Shown one piece after another: positions 16,016 to 25,287 of a DNA stretch of 53,332 nucleotides. Made by a program: the position numbers and the translations under genes. This stretch comes from SSS58A sp041648155 (GTDB lineage: Bacteria > Krumholzibacteriota > Krumholzibacteriia > Krumholzibacteriales > Krumholzibacteriaceae): positions 1-53,332 of the forward strand of contig JBAZPL010000001.1 in the NCBI GenBank assembly GCA_041648155.1, given 5' to 3'. The notes under the pieces were generated by a model. The model saw nothing but the letters and a program-made list of their open reading frames with translations. It did no database searches and was not told where the DNA came from. How positions within the stretch are numbered: the first letter of the stretch is position 1; the number at the start of each line of letters is the position of its first letter.

Positions 16016-16851
16016 TTCGGCTGCCACTTTCCTTCACTCGTCTTCCTGCTCGTCTCGATCAGGGGGGTGAGCTTTTCCCTGGCCTCACCGCGGCTGTCCT
16101 GCCTTTCGATCAGCTCCTTCGCCAATTTGAGATAGCTCTTCGACCCGACGCTCTGAACGTCATACAGAAGAACGGGGCGTCCAAAGGACGGGCACTCGCC
16201 GAGCCTCACGTTTCTCGGTATCGCGGTCTCGTAAACCTTTTCGCCAAAATAAGATATGACTTCCCGGGCGACCTGGTTCGACAGATTGAGCCTCTTGTCG
16301 AACATCGTGAGAAGCACCCCTTCGATCCTGAGATCGGGGTTCAGGTGTTTCTGAACCATACGGATCGTGCTGAGCAGCTGGCTCAATCCCTCGAGGGCGT
16401 AATATTCGCATTGAATGGGAATCAGCACGGAATCCGCGGCCGTCAGCGTATTGAGCGTGAGCAGTCCGAGACTCGGCGGCGAATCGATGAAGATAAAATC
16501 GTAATCGTCCGCGATCTCCGCGAGCGCCTCTTTCAGTTTGTACTCGCGCGCGATCTGCGAGACGAGCTCTATCTCGGCGCCGGTAAGCTTCGGCTGCGAG
16601 GGGATAAGATCGACGAGCTCGACCTTTCTGATCGCTTCCCTCGCGCTGATTCCCCCGAGGATCACTTCGTAGATCGTCAGCTCTCCCACGCCGGCCCGCA
16701 CCCCGAACCCGCTGCTCGCGTTCGCCTGGGGATCGATATCGACGAGGAGAACCTTCTTCTCCGCGGCACCGACGCTCGCCGCGAGGTTCACGGCTGTCGT
16801 CGTTTTCCCGACGCCACCCTTCTGATTCGCTATCGCCACTATCTTGCCCAT
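16012..16851 (-). CDS. parA: Chromosome partitioning ATPase ParA (Soj)
   Basis: 279 residues. Deviant Walker A KGGVGKT at 11-17, Walker A' region LVDIDPQANAS, and Walker B-like FIFIDSPPSLGLLT. It lacks an N-terminal HTH, as do chromosomal Soj proteins. With ParB it moves the origin region. The ATG at 16851 (MGKIVAIANQKGG) is chosen because the family starts at this position; an upstream in-frame ATG at 16914 lies inside the neighbouring lipoprotein gene. The gene overlaps the end of that lipoprotein gene by 13 bases, and its own end overlaps parB. Confidence 0.96.
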   Translation of the reverse strand: MGKIVAIANQKGGVGKTTTAVNLAASVGAAEKKVLLVDIDPQANASSGFGVRAGVGELTIYEVILGGISAREAIRKVELVDLIPSQPKLTGAEIELVSQIAREYKLKEALAEIADDYDFIFIDSPPSLGLLTLNTLTAADSVLIPIQCEYYALEGLSQLLSTIRMVQKHLNPDLRIEGVLLTMFDKRLNLSNQVAREVISYFGEKVYETAIPRNVRLGECPSFGRPVLLYDVQSVGSKSYLKLAKELIERQDSRGEAREKLTPLIETSRKTSEGKWQPK

Positions 16852-18122
16852 GGTCTCTCTTTCGCGCCTCCCGCGGAGTTGGCTTTCAGCGGCTCGGGGC
16901 TCATGTTGAGCCACGGAACGTAGCCCACATACGGCAAGCCGGCTTGATCAATTCCGTCGAATATCACGAGCTCGATTTTTTCTTCCGTCGTATTGCCGGC
17001 GCCCCAGAAATTATGCTCCGCATGCATCGTATCGCTTCCGGTGTAGCCGGCGAGCTTTATCGCATAGCCCGGGCCGGATTCCTCGCCGTTGGCGCTGATC
17101 GAACAGTACCGTATCATGGGGGCTGCCCAGCTCGAGAGCTCGATGCCGTTGGCCCCGTTGTTCGCGATGGTTGTGCTATCGATCGTCGTTACTTTCGTTG
17201 CGGAAAAGGAATACGAGATCTTGATCCCGTTCGCAACGTTGTACCGGACAGAGCTCGATTTGATTTCAACGTGCGCATTTTCGATCTCGATCCCTTTGCC
17301 GTTATCCCAGATATCGCTGGAGAGTATGTGCGCTTGGGACGCTTCGGTCAAAATGCTGATTCCGATATTGCTATTGTCGTACACCGAGCTTCTGTCGAGC
17401 GTGAGCTTCGCCCCGTTCATGACCTGCATTCCGTTCGAGCTGGCGCTGAGCTCCACATTCCTGAAAATGGCCTCGCTGTATGGCCCCGTCAGATAAATTC
17501 CATCCCACAGGCCAGAGCCGGACCCACAGGTATTGCCGCGGAAGCGAATCTTCTTGTCGGGGGTTCCCTCGGCTACGATGCGCCCGAACGCTTCGAATCC
17601 CCCTGCGGGTACGTCGAAAACGATCGTTACGCCGGGCTCGATCGTAAGCGTCGCGGTGGATGGGATCACCAGCGGGTTGGCATTCTTGACAATGTAGACG
17701 AATCCCGTGTTTGTGATCATAATGGTCGTAGCGGCCGGTACCGGGCTCGGAAACCGGGTGCAAACGGTTATGTTATGAGCTTTAGTAACCGTTTCTATAT
17801 CGTCGGTTACCGACATACTGATCGTCACGGGCCCCGCAGTAGAGGGCGCCGTCCATTGCACGCTGGGTCCTGTCGCTGACGCCGGATAGAAGCTTCCTGC
17901 CGTCGCCGTCCATCGAAACGTCAACGGATCGCCGTCATCATCGATGGCGCTTCCGCCGAGCGTCACGGCTCCACCCGTTTCGATAAAGCACTTGCTCACA
18001 GAGAGAGTGATGTTGCCGGGCGGCGTATTGGCGATCTGGGTCTTGCTCTCGCAGCCCGGAAACGAAAGAAGCACGGCCAAAAGGAACGGCATCGCAAGCA
18101 CATAGAACGTGACGGTTTTCAT
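16839..18122 (-). CDS. Parallel beta-helix lipoprotein
   Basis: 427 residues. The signal peptide has the lipobox FPGC (Cys 24). A PKD/Ig-like domain follows (about 35-125: TLGGSAIDDDGDPLTFRWTATAG), then a right-handed beta-helix of NosD/pectate-lyase type with repeats such as VYDNSNIGISI, IWDNGKGIEIENAHVEI, VRYNVANGIKISY and IANNGANGIELSS. It is surface or periplasmic, probably structural or polysaccharide-binding; the substrate is unknown. AAGGAGG precedes the ATG at 18122. Its stop lies 13 bases inside parA, so it appears to be the first gene of the parAB transcript, an odd partner for segregation genes. Confidence 0.85.
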   Translation of the reverse strand: MKTVTFYVLAMPFLLAVLLSFPGCESKTQIANTPPGNITLSVSKCFIETGGAVTLGGSAIDDDGDPLTFRWTATAGSFYPASATGPSVQWTAPSTAGPVTISMSVTDDIETVTKAHNITVCTRFPSPVPAATTIMITNTGFVYIVKNANPLVIPSTATLTIEPGVTIVFDVPAGGFEAFGRIVAEGTPDKKIRFRGNTCGSGSGLWDGIYLTGPYSEAIFRNVELSASSNGMQVMNGAKLTLDRSSVYDNSNIGISILTEASQAHILSSDIWDNGKGIEIENAHVEIKSSSVRYNVANGIKISYSFSATKVTTIDSTTIANNGANGIELSSWAAPMIRYCSISANGEESGPGYAIKLAGYTGSDTMHAEHNFWGAGNTTEEKIELVIFDGIDQAGLPYVGYVPWLNMSPEPLKANSAGGAKERPWAR

Positions 18123-18219
18123 TGCCTCCTCCTTGGTAGAGGCGGGGTCACAGGCATTATAGATTCCATCCGGGGGGAAATCAACGGAAAAAGAGCGCCG
18201 CAGGCGTGCGAGTGGGGAT

Positions 18220-18235
18220 TGTTTCACGCGAAACG
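18220..18235. other. parS: parS-like site, 14 of 16 matches
   Basis: TGTTTCACGCGAAACG differs from the consensus TGTTTCACGTGAAACA at two positions. It lies upstream of the beta-helix/parAB unit with two perfect sites within 500 bases. Confidence 0.75.
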
Positions 18236-18279
18236 CCTCGTTTCGGGTGCAAAAGAGTCGCGGCCGCCCAAATGCGGGA

Positions 18280-18295
18280 TGTTTCACGTGAAACA
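18280..18295. other. parS: parS site, perfect
   Basis: TGTTTCACGTGAAACA, the complete 16-bp palindrome bound by ParB. Confidence 0.93.
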
Positions 18296-18317
18296 TCCGG
18301 GGCTGGCGGGCGAGGGC

Positions 18318-18333
18318 TATTTCACGTTAAGCG
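18318..18333. other. Degenerate parS-like half site
   Basis: TATTTCACGTTAAGCG keeps the left half of parS but has four mismatches overall. It lies 22 bases after a perfect site. Likely a decayed copy; ParB binding is doubtful. Confidence 0.35.
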
Positions 18334-18385
18334 GTCGCTGCGAGCTGCTTCGTCCGCCTTGCCTCGCTGCGCGACGCAAATAGCG

Positions 18386-18580
18386 CGGGTGGCGCCGATG
18401 GGGCCCCCGCACCGCGCGCTTCCGTGTCTGGGCGGGAATAATTACGCCGCCCCTGTAACGCCCCGAATAGCGGGTGGCGCCGATGGGGCCCCCGCACCGC
18501 GCGCTTCCGTGTCTGGGCGGGAATAATTACGCCGCCCCTGTAACGCCCCGAATAGCGGGTGGCGCCGATGGGGCCCCCAC
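18386..18580. repeat. 85-bp tandem repeat, two full copies plus a partial third
   Basis: Copies start at 18386, 18471 and 18556; the first two appear identical over 85 bases. Each unit holds GGCGCCGATGGGGCCCCC and an internal GGGCGG/CCGCCC hairpin around GAATAATTACG. The third copy diverges after about 25 bases into the element that is also found near recF. No gene is seen in 18123-18705. Confidence 0.9.
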
Positions 18581-18594
18581 ACGGGGCGCAGCGT

Positions 18595-18682
18595 CAGCGA
18601 GCACGTGCGGGGTGCAATCCGGCGACAGGGCCCGCGTATCCAGCGAGCACGTGCGGGGTGCAATCCGGCGACAGGGCCCGCG
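18595..18682. repeat. 46-bp tandem repeat, two copies
   Basis: CAGCGAGCACGTGCGGGGTG starts at 18595 and again at 18641, and the units match through AGGGCCCGCG. The sequence is shared with the element at 30649-30739. Confidence 0.85.
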
Positions 18683-18688
18683 GCCATG

Positions 18689-18704
18689 TGTTTCACGTGA
18701 AACA
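18689..18704. other. parS: parS site, perfect
   Basis: A second exact TGTTTCACGTGAAACA, directly next to the 3' end of rsmG. Confidence 0.93.
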
Positions 18705-18705
18705 C

Positions 18706-19356
18706 TCAGGTGGGCGGGCTCTTGCGGAATACTAACGCCGTGCCGCGCCCTTCGGGGAGCTCGATGACGGATTCCAGGCGCATCCGGGCCTCAAGTCCCT
18801 CCGGCAGCTCGCTCTTCCAGGACCGGCTTTTGACGGTAACGTACGCTCCTCCCGGCACGAGAAGCCTTTCCGCGAGCGGAAGAATGCCCGCGAGCCGCCC
18901 CGCGGCTTTCGATATGACAAGATCGAAGGCCCCGGCTTCTTTGTAATTCGCGGCGTCCTCTCCGAATACCGTTATACCCTCGAGGCCGAGCCGCAGGACG
19001 ACCCTCTCGAGAAAAAGCTGCGGCTTGAGCCTCCGCTCGAAGAGCGCCAGCTCGAGCCGCGGCCGCACGATCTTCCATACGAGTCCCGGAAATCCTGCGC
19101 CGGAGCCTATATCTGCCACTCTGCTCGCCGCGAGCCCGCTCTCGCCCGCCGCGGTCAGCATGGTGAGGGAGTCGAAAACGAGCAGCTCGAGGCTGGTCCC
19201 GAAACGCCCCTTGCCGACGAGATGCATCCTTGCGTTCCAGAAATCGACTTCTTGCAGGTAGAGCGAGAGCTGCCGCAGCGCCTCGGGGGCTTCGTTGCCG
19301 AATCCCGCCCGGCGGAGCGCAGCTTCCGCGATTTCTCCCATCTCCTTATCGGTCAT
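18706..19356 (-). CDS. rsmG: 16S rRNA (guanine527-N7)-methyltransferase RsmG
   Basis: 216 residues, typical size. It methylates N7 of G527 in 16S rRNA using SAM. The SAM motif VADIGSGAGFPGLVWK lies at about 79-94, preceded by the family N-terminal helix block LYLQEVDFWNARMHLVG. Later blocks (SKAAGRLAGILPLAERLLVPGG) agree with GidB proteins. The start overlaps the mnmG stop by ATGA. A perfect parS lies immediately beyond the stop. Confidence 0.95.
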   Translation of the reverse strand: MTDKEMGEIAEAALRRAGFGNEAPEALRQLSLYLQEVDFWNARMHLVGKGRFGTSLELLVFDSLTMLTAAGESGLAASRVADIGSGAGFPGLVWKIVRPRLELALFERRLKPQLFLERVVLRLGLEGITVFGEDAANYKEAGAFDLVISKAAGRLAGILPLAERLLVPGGAYVTVKSRSWKSELPEGLEARMRLESVIELPEGRGTALVFRKSPPT

Positions 19357-21260
19357 ACAGCTCTGCCTCGCCCGGCGTTCCCGCGCTCGCCCCGCTCCCG
19401 CTTTCCCAGATGGATCATGAGGATCGAGAGATCGGATGACCGCACGCCGGAGAGCCGCGACGCCTGAGCGAGCGTTATGGGCCGGAACTTTTCGAGCTTG
19501 AGTCTCGCTTCGGCGCTCAGGGCCTCGATTTCGTACGAGAAATCTGGGGGGATCCGCACCCGTTCGATCTGCAGCATCCGCTCGGCGAGCTTTTTCTGCC
19601 TGCGGATATACCCGTCATACTTGATTCCTATTTCGAGGGACTCCTTCTCCCGCGGCTCCAGCCCGAGGCTTCCGGCCGGAAGCGAGCTCTCGATATCCTT
19701 GATGGATATGCCTGGCCGCTGGAGGAGCTGGGAAACCTTGAGGGGGAACGACACGCTTCCCTGGCCTTTGGAGGCAAGAATGCGGCTGCATTCATCCGCG
19801 CTCAGGGCGTGCCGCTCGATGAATCTTCGCGCCCCGGCGACGCGCTTGCGTTTCGCGATCATCTCCTCCCAGAGCACGCGCGGCAGAAGGTTGCAGCGAA
19901 CCCCGTGCCTGAAGAGGCGCTCGTCCGCATTATCCTGCCGCAGGACGAGACGGTGCTCGGCCCTTGATGTGAACATGCGGTATGGCTCGTCGATCTCCTT
20001 CGTCACGAGATCGTCGACAAGAACTCCGATATATGCCTCGTGTCTTCCGAGAATGAGCGGGCTTTTGCCTGCGAGGCTCCGTCCGGCGTTGATGCCCGCC
20101 ATGATCCCCTGGGCTGCCGCTTCCTCGTAACCCGACGTGCCGTTTACCTGGCCGGCGAAATAGAGCCCCCCGATCCTCCGCGATTCGAGAGTCGGGAGCA
20201 GCTGGTGCGGAGGATAATAATCGTACTCGATCGCGTAGCCGTATCGAACGATCGCGGCGTCCCCCAGCCCCGCGATCGAATGGATCATCTCCTCCTGCAC
20301 GTCGCGGGGAAGGCTCGTCGAGAGCCCGTTGATATAGATTTCCGCCGACTCGCGCCCCTCGGGCTCAAGAAAGAGCTGATGCCGCTCCCGGTCGGAGAAT
20401 CGGACCACCTTGTCCTCTATTGAGGGACAGTACCTTGGGCCGATGCCCCTGATGCGCCCCGCATAGAGGGGAGATCTGCCCAGATTCCTTCGAATGATCT
20501 CGTGCGTCTTTGCGTTCGTATAGGTTATGTGGCAAGGCACCTGGTCGCCGCTGATCTGCTTTGTTCTGAACGAGAAGGGAGAAGGTTCCTTGTCCCCGGC
20601 CTGCTCCTCGCAGCGCGAGAAATCGACGCTGTCCCTTGCGAGACGCGCCGGCGTGCCCGTCTTGAGCCTGCCGCGATCGATTCCGAGAGAGATCAGCTGA
20701 TCCGCGAGCCTGCACGAAGGGGGCTCGCCCTCCCGTCCACCCGGAAAGCTCTCCTCCCCGATGTGCATGAGCCCGTTGGGAAAGGTGCCAAGGGCCAGAA
20801 TGACCTTCGGCGCATAATACCGCTTCTCTCCGGCCGCCTCGACACCCTCGACCGCTCCGTTCCTTACCAGAACGGCCGTCGCCTCGGCCTCGACGAGAAC
20901 GATATTATCGGCGCTCTCGATCGCCTTGAGCATCCGGCGGTGGTATGCCTTCTTATCCGCCTGCGCCCGGGGAGACCATACGGCGGGGCCCTTTGCCCTG
21001 TTCAGCATACGGAACTGTATGCCGGTCTCGTCGATTGCGAGCCCCATTTCGCCGCCCAGCGCATCCACCTCTCTGGCGAGCTGCCCCTTGGCGAGTCCGC
21101 CTATGGCAGGATTGCACGGCATTCTGGCGATATGCTCCCGACTCATCGTGAGGAGCAGCGTCTCCCGTCCCATCCTGCTCGCCGCGAGCGCCGCCTCGCA
21201 CCCGGCGTGGCCGCCGCCTACGACGATGATATCGAACTCGAGCTTCCCGCCGTTAGTCAT
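19353..21260 (-). CDS. mnmG: tRNA uridine-5-carboxymethylaminomethyl(34) synthesis enzyme MnmG
   Basis: 635 residues, full length. FAD-binding GGGHAGCEAALA at 15-26, the Cys-containing block GLAKGQLAREVDALGGEMG, the family signature SxxCGxRxEYD region (AIEYDYYPPHQL), and the C-terminal helical domain that docks MnmE (IKYDGYIRRQKKLAERM). It acts with MnmE to modify wobble U34 of tRNAs. It sits 67 AT-rich bases after mnmE and overlaps rsmG. Confidence 0.97.
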   Translation of the reverse strand: MTNGGKLEFDIIVVGGGHAGCEAALAASRMGRETLLLTMSREHIARMPCNPAIGGLAKGQLAREVDALGGEMGLAIDETGIQFRMLNRAKGPAVWSPRAQADKKAYHRRMLKAIESADNIVLVEAEATAVLVRNGAVEGVEAAGEKRYYAPKVILALGTFPNGLMHIGEESFPGGREGEPPSCRLADQLISLGIDRGRLKTGTPARLARDSVDFSRCEEQAGDKEPSPFSFRTKQISGDQVPCHITYTNAKTHEIIRRNLGRSPLYAGRIRGIGPRYCPSIEDKVVRFSDRERHQLFLEPEGRESAEIYINGLSTSLPRDVQEEMIHSIAGLGDAAIVRYGYAIEYDYYPPHQLLPTLESRRIGGLYFAGQVNGTSGYEEAAAQGIMAGINAGRSLAGKSPLILGRHEAYIGVLVDDLVTKEIDEPYRMFTSRAEHRLVLRQDNADERLFRHGVRCNLLPRVLWEEMIAKRKRVAGARRFIERHALSADECSRILASKGQGSVSFPLKVSQLLQRPGISIKDIESSLPAGSLGLEPREKESLEIGIKYDGYIRRQKKLAERMLQIERVRIPPDFSYEIEALSAEARLKLEKFRPITLAQASRLSGVRSSDLSILMIHLGKRERGERGNAGRGRAV

Positions 21261-21327
21261 AATTATTATTAATAATGCCGTATTTCATTATTTAACAAGC
21301 AAGTTTCTTATAAAAGATTTGGCACCA

Positions 21328-22695
21328 TTATTTTCCTATGCAGAATTTCGCGAATATCGTTTCGAGAAGGGCCTCCGACATCGAACGCCCCGTTATCGCG
21401 CCCAGGGCGTCCAGCGCGCATCTCGTCTCGACACTGAGAATCTCGGCGTGGGCTCCTATCTCGATCGCGGCCGAGAGCCGATCGAGCGCCTCGTCCGCCT
21501 CTCGCAGCGCGGCCGCCTGCCGCGCGTTCACCGCGATTCGCTCGCGGTCGAGATCTCCCGCCGAGCGCTTGACCGTTTTGTCGAATATCCAGGCTCGCAG
21601 ACTCTCGAGCCCTTCCCGCTTGAGGGCCGAGACGGCGATCATGTCCCGTGCGCCGAGCCGCTCGCACGCATCGTCGCGCGAGTATCGCGGCTCGAGGTCG
21701 CTCTTGTTGAGCACGCACAGAAGTTTGTCCGGGTCAATCCGGGAGATTTCGTTTCTCGTTTCATTCGTGATCTCATCGCTCCCGTCGACGACGAACAGAA
21801 CAATGTCCGCCTCGAGTGCGGCCGCTCTCGCAATCTCGATTCCCTTCGCTTCGATCTCGCAGCGCGTCTGGGCGATGCCGGCCGTATCCTCGAGGCGGCA
21901 CGTGAAGCCGCCGACGTGTATCCTCTCGCGAAGAATGTCTCTCGTCGTTCCGGCGATGGGGGAGACGATCGCCCGCTCTTCGCCGAGGAGCGTGTTGTAG
22001 AGGCTGCTCTTCCCGACGTTCGGCCCTCCGAGAATCGTCACGCGAATGCCGCGGCGCAGCCTTTCTCCGGCGATCTCGGATTCGAGGAGCGCCGCGATCG
22101 CCGTGCGGGCCTTCCGCGCGGCCTCGAGCGTGTCGCGCGGGGAATACCCCGGCAGATCCTCTTCGGAGAAATCGATCGACGCTTCGATGAGGGCGAGCTC
22201 CCCGAGGAGCACTTCCTCGAGCGCGCGCACCTTGCGCGAAAGCGCACCCCCGAGCTGTTCGAGCGCGACCTTCCGTTGGAGCTTCGTCTCCGCCGATATG
22301 AGATCGACGACCGCCTCCGCCTGCGCGAGGTCGAGCTTCCCGTTGAGGAAGGCTCTTTTCGTGAATTCACCGGGAGTGGCGAGCCGGGCGCCGAGCCGCA
22401 CGATCTCGCCGATGAGGTCCGAGACGACCTGCATGCTTCCGTGGCACGAGATTTCCACCATGTCTTCGCCCGTATAGCTCGCGGGGGCGCGCATGACGGC
22501 AACGAGCGCCTCGTCGATCGGCTCGCCTGAGCCATCGCTGAGAGTAACGAGGGACAGGGTGCGGGAGGGAGCGAGCTGCGCGCCGGGAGCCATCGCGTCG
22601 AGAATACGCACGGCCGAGCTCCCCGAAATGCGCACGACGGCGATCCCCGACTCGCCCGGCGGGGTGCTGAGCGCGACGATTGCGTCATTCTCCAT
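21328..22695 (-). CDS. mnmE: tRNA modification GTPase MnmE
   Basis: 455 residues. An N-terminal folate-binding domain (IVALSTPPGESGIAVVRISG) and a helical domain surround the G domain, with GGPNVGKSSLYN, the switch SPIAGTTRD, DTAG and NKSDL. The essential C-terminal CIGK motif is present as FCIGK. It is the partner of MnmG in U34 modification. It begins six bases after the jag stop. Confidence 0.97.
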   Translation of the reverse strand: MENDAIVALSTPPGESGIAVVRISGSSAVRILDAMAPGAQLAPSRTLSLVTLSDGSGEPIDEALVAVMRAPASYTGEDMVEISCHGSMQVVSDLIGEIVRLGARLATPGEFTKRAFLNGKLDLAQAEAVVDLISAETKLQRKVALEQLGGALSRKVRALEEVLLGELALIEASIDFSEEDLPGYSPRDTLEAARKARTAIAALLESEIAGERLRRGIRVTILGGPNVGKSSLYNTLLGEERAIVSPIAGTTRDILRERIHVGGFTCRLEDTAGIAQTRCEIEAKGIEIARAAALEADIVLFVVDGSDEITNETRNEISRIDPDKLLCVLNKSDLEPRYSRDDACERLGARDMIAVSALKREGLESLRAWIFDKTVKRSAGDLDRERIAVNARQAAALREADEALDRLSAAIEIGAHAEILSVETRCALDALGAITGRSMSEALLETIFAKFCIGK

Positions 22696-22701
22696 GATTC
22701 G

Positions 22702-23418
22702 TCAGCGGTTGCCCTGCCGCCTGCCGTCGTCCGGTTTCGCGGGCGAGATGCAGACCTTCCGAAGGTCGCCGTTTCCGATCGTGTAGGTCGAGATGCCATC
22801 GAGGCCGGCGAGCGCCATATGCACGACGCGGCGCTCGGAGGCGTACATCGGCTCGAGCGTCACGTCGTGGTTGCTCTTCTTCGCCTTTTCCGCGGCCTTG
22901 ACGGCCTTCTGCTTTAAAATCTCGTGGCGGTTCCTGAGGTAGCCTCCCACGTCCAGCGTGAGCCGCTGATACCCGCCCATTCTTTTCGACACGATGCGGC
23001 CGACGAGGTGCTGGAGGGAGGTCAGCGTGTCCCCTTTGCGCCCGATGAGAAGCCCATCGACCCCCGCGGTCTCGACGTTGACGTAGGTCGTCCCGTCCTG
23101 CTCTTCGGAAAACAGCCGGTAATTCACGTCGAGACATTCCATGATCGCGCGCGTGATATAGTCGACGATCTCCTCGACGCCGCTCCCCGATTTCTTGCGC
23201 GTTACGCAAATCTTCGCGTCGCGCGAACCGAATATGCTGAGAAAGCCCTTCTGCCCGGGGTCTATTATCTTGATCTCGACCTCGTCGATGCGGGCGCGGA
23301 GCGTCTCGAGCCCTTTTTCGAGCGCCTTCTCGACGGTCTTCCCCGTCATTTCGACGCTGTCCGACCGGATCTCTTCCCGGTTCTTGCTTTTTTCTTTATC
23401 GCGTCCGAATATGCCCAT
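22702..23418 (-). CDS. jag: Jag/KhpB RNA-binding protein
   Basis: 238 residues. Jag-N domain at 20-70 (KTVEKALEKGLETL to FLSIFGSRDA), a KH domain (VETAGVDGLLIGRKGDTLTSLQHLVGRIV) and a C-terminal R3H domain (ASERRVVHMALAGLDGISTYTIG). These bind single-stranded RNA. Its position between yidC and mnmE is standard. The tail after the R3H domain is short. Confidence 0.95.
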   Translation of the reverse strand: MGIFGRDKEKSKNREEIRSDSVEMTGKTVEKALEKGLETLRARIDEVEIKIIDPGQKGFLSIFGSRDAKICVTRKKSGSGVEEIVDYITRAIMECLDVNYRLFSEEQDGTTYVNVETAGVDGLLIGRKGDTLTSLQHLVGRIVSKRMGGYQRLTLDVGGYLRNRHEILKQKAVKAAEKAKKSNHDVTLEPMYASERRVVHMALAGLDGISTYTIGNGDLRKVCISPAKPDDGRRQGNR

Positions 23419-23436
23419 GCAAGTTCCTGCCTTTCC

Positions 23437-25212
23437 TTACGCGGTGAGCCTCGTCGCCTCTTCGGCGTTGAGCTCCTTCTGCACAAAATATTGCTGGACG
23501 ATTGTGGCCACATTGTTCACCAGCCAGTAGAGGACGAGCCCCGACGGCATGGTGTAGAAGAATACGGTCATGATGACCGGCATGAGATAGGTCATCATCT
23601 TCGTCTGCGCCGCGGGCACCGCATCTCCCGTCGGCGAGCCGCCCATCTTCGACTGGTAGAGCATCGCTCCGCCCATGAGAATGGGGAGGAGGTGAAATTC
23701 GCTGCCGATGATCGGGATCGACAACGTCCACCTGAAGAGCGTGTCCGGCATCGAAAGATCGTTGATCCAGCCCACGAACGGGGCGTTCCGGAGCTCGATC
23801 GTATTGCTCAGAACGCTGTAGAGGGCGAAAAATACCGGCATCTGGAACACGAGCGGCAGGCATCCACCGAGCGGATTCACGCCCGCCTCCTTGTAGAGCT
23901 TCATGACCTCCTTGTTCTGCCGGTCCCGGTCCCCCTTGTACTTCTCCTGGATCTCCTTGAGCTTCGGCTGAATGCGCTGCATGTCCTTCATCGCCTTGAA
24001 GCTCTTGTGGGTGAGGCGGTAGAAGAGGAGCTTCGTCAACAGAGAGAGGATGATGATGACGACTCCATAGTTCGGGATGACCCGCCCCATCCAGACCATG
24101 AGCTTCAGAATACCGACGCTCATGAACCGCAGCCGCCCGAGGTCGATCGTTTTCTCGAGCCCCACGCCGAACGCCTTGAGCGATTTCATGTCGAGGGGTC
24201 CGACGTACCACGTGAACGAATCCTCGATCTCTCGCGGGTCCCCCCGGAACGGATACGCGATCGCGTACCCGACGAAGCCCTTGTCCCGCTCGCCGAGGAG
24301 GGCGAGCGTGCCCGATCCCCGGTTTTCCTTCGACGCGATGAGCGCGCTCAGGAAATATTTCGTCCGCGCCCCGGCCCAGACGACCGTGCCGTCGTACGCG
24401 CGCCTCGTCTCCTTCGAGAACTTGCTCAACGGCACCTGATAGTATTCGGCCCCGACCATGCCGAGCGCCGCGAACTTTGTCTGCTCGAGCTTGATATTGG
24501 TCTCGCTCGAGGCGAGCCCGCTCTCCCAACCGATCGAATACGCGCCGCTGCTCTCCATCTCCCCTTCGCGCCTGAACGCGACCTTGACGCCGACGCTGTA
24601 TCCGCCGCGAGAGAACGTGAGCCGCTTTTCAACGTACTCGCCCCCGGGCCCCAAGCGCTTGAAAAGGATCTCCGCCGTCTCGCGCCCCTCGCCGAGCACG
24701 ACCCGGGCGCTGTCGGCGACGGGAGCGCCGTCGACGAACGCTTCGAAGCCGAGCCCGGAGAGCTTCTTCCATTCGCCGTTCTGCAGAAGGCCGATCGCGA
24801 GACCTCCCTCGGCCTCGGCGGGAACGAGCTCGACGGGGCTGCCATCCTTCCTCTTGAAGCTCGCGAAGGCGACGCTCTCAACCTCCCCGCCGACGCTCGA
24901 GAGCACGACCTTCATCTTGTCGGTCACGATCGTTATTCTCGCCGCCACGGTCGTCGCGCCGCCGGGAAGAAGGAATGCGCTCGTGCCCGCCGGCGCCGCA
25001 CCCGGCGTGTCGGGCGAGCCCGATACCGCAAGCGTCTCCTCCTCGGCGACCCCCCGCTCGAGCGCGGCCAGCGAATCGGCGCGCTCTTTCACGCGGACCT
25101 CCGCCGCCCGATCCGCGGCGAGTTTCTTCTGCTGCGGCGCCGCGTAGAACACCTGCCAGCCGATGAGTATGACAAACGTCAGACCGATCGCCATCAACGA
25201 TCTCTTGTCCAT
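23437..25212 (-). CDS. yidC: Membrane protein insertase YidC
   Basis: 591 residues, Gram-negative type. A first membrane helix (6-24) precedes a large periplasmic beta-sandwich domain (about 60-345), then the conserved five-helix insertase core, with the coiled cytoplasmic loop (KAMKDMQRIQPKLKEIQEKYKGDRDRQNKEVM, about 375-405) and the hydrophilic-groove Arg region. The size and periplasmic domain support a diderm host. AAAGGAC precedes the ATG. It is encoded 75 bases after yidD. Confidence 0.97.
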   Translation of the reverse strand: MDKRSLMAIGLTFVILIGWQVFYAAPQQKKLAADRAAEVRVKERADSLAALERGVAEEETLAVSGSPDTPGAAPAGTSAFLLPGGATTVAARITIVTDKMKVVLSSVGGEVESVAFASFKRKDGSPVELVPAEAEGGLAIGLLQNGEWKKLSGLGFEAFVDGAPVADSARVVLGEGRETAEILFKRLGPGGEYVEKRLTFSRGGYSVGVKVAFRREGEMESSGAYSIGWESGLASSETNIKLEQTKFAALGMVGAEYYQVPLSKFSKETRRAYDGTVVWAGARTKYFLSALIASKENRGSGTLALLGERDKGFVGYAIAYPFRGDPREIEDSFTWYVGPLDMKSLKAFGVGLEKTIDLGRLRFMSVGILKLMVWMGRVIPNYGVVIIILSLLTKLLFYRLTHKSFKAMKDMQRIQPKLKEIQEKYKGDRDRQNKEVMKLYKEAGVNPLGGCLPLVFQMPVFFALYSVLSNTIELRNAPFVGWINDLSMPDTLFRWTLSIPIIGSEFHLLPILMGGAMLYQSKMGGSPTGDAVPAAQTKMMTYLMPVIMTVFFYTMPSGLVLYWLVNNVATIVQQYFVQKELNAEEATRLTA

Positions 25213-25287
25213 GCCGTCCTTTCGTTCGGAAACCGGGGGGTCTCGAAAAACTATCGATGGTTCGCAGGCCGGAAAAGCCCCGTCGCG

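Noticed and set aside
13967..16135. 722-codon plus-strand open frame
   Set aside because: It runs opposite bactofilin, M23, ParB and ParA, all of which are certain.
18386..18682. CRISPR array
   Set aside because: Units are contiguous tandem copies without variable spacers and there are no cas genes.
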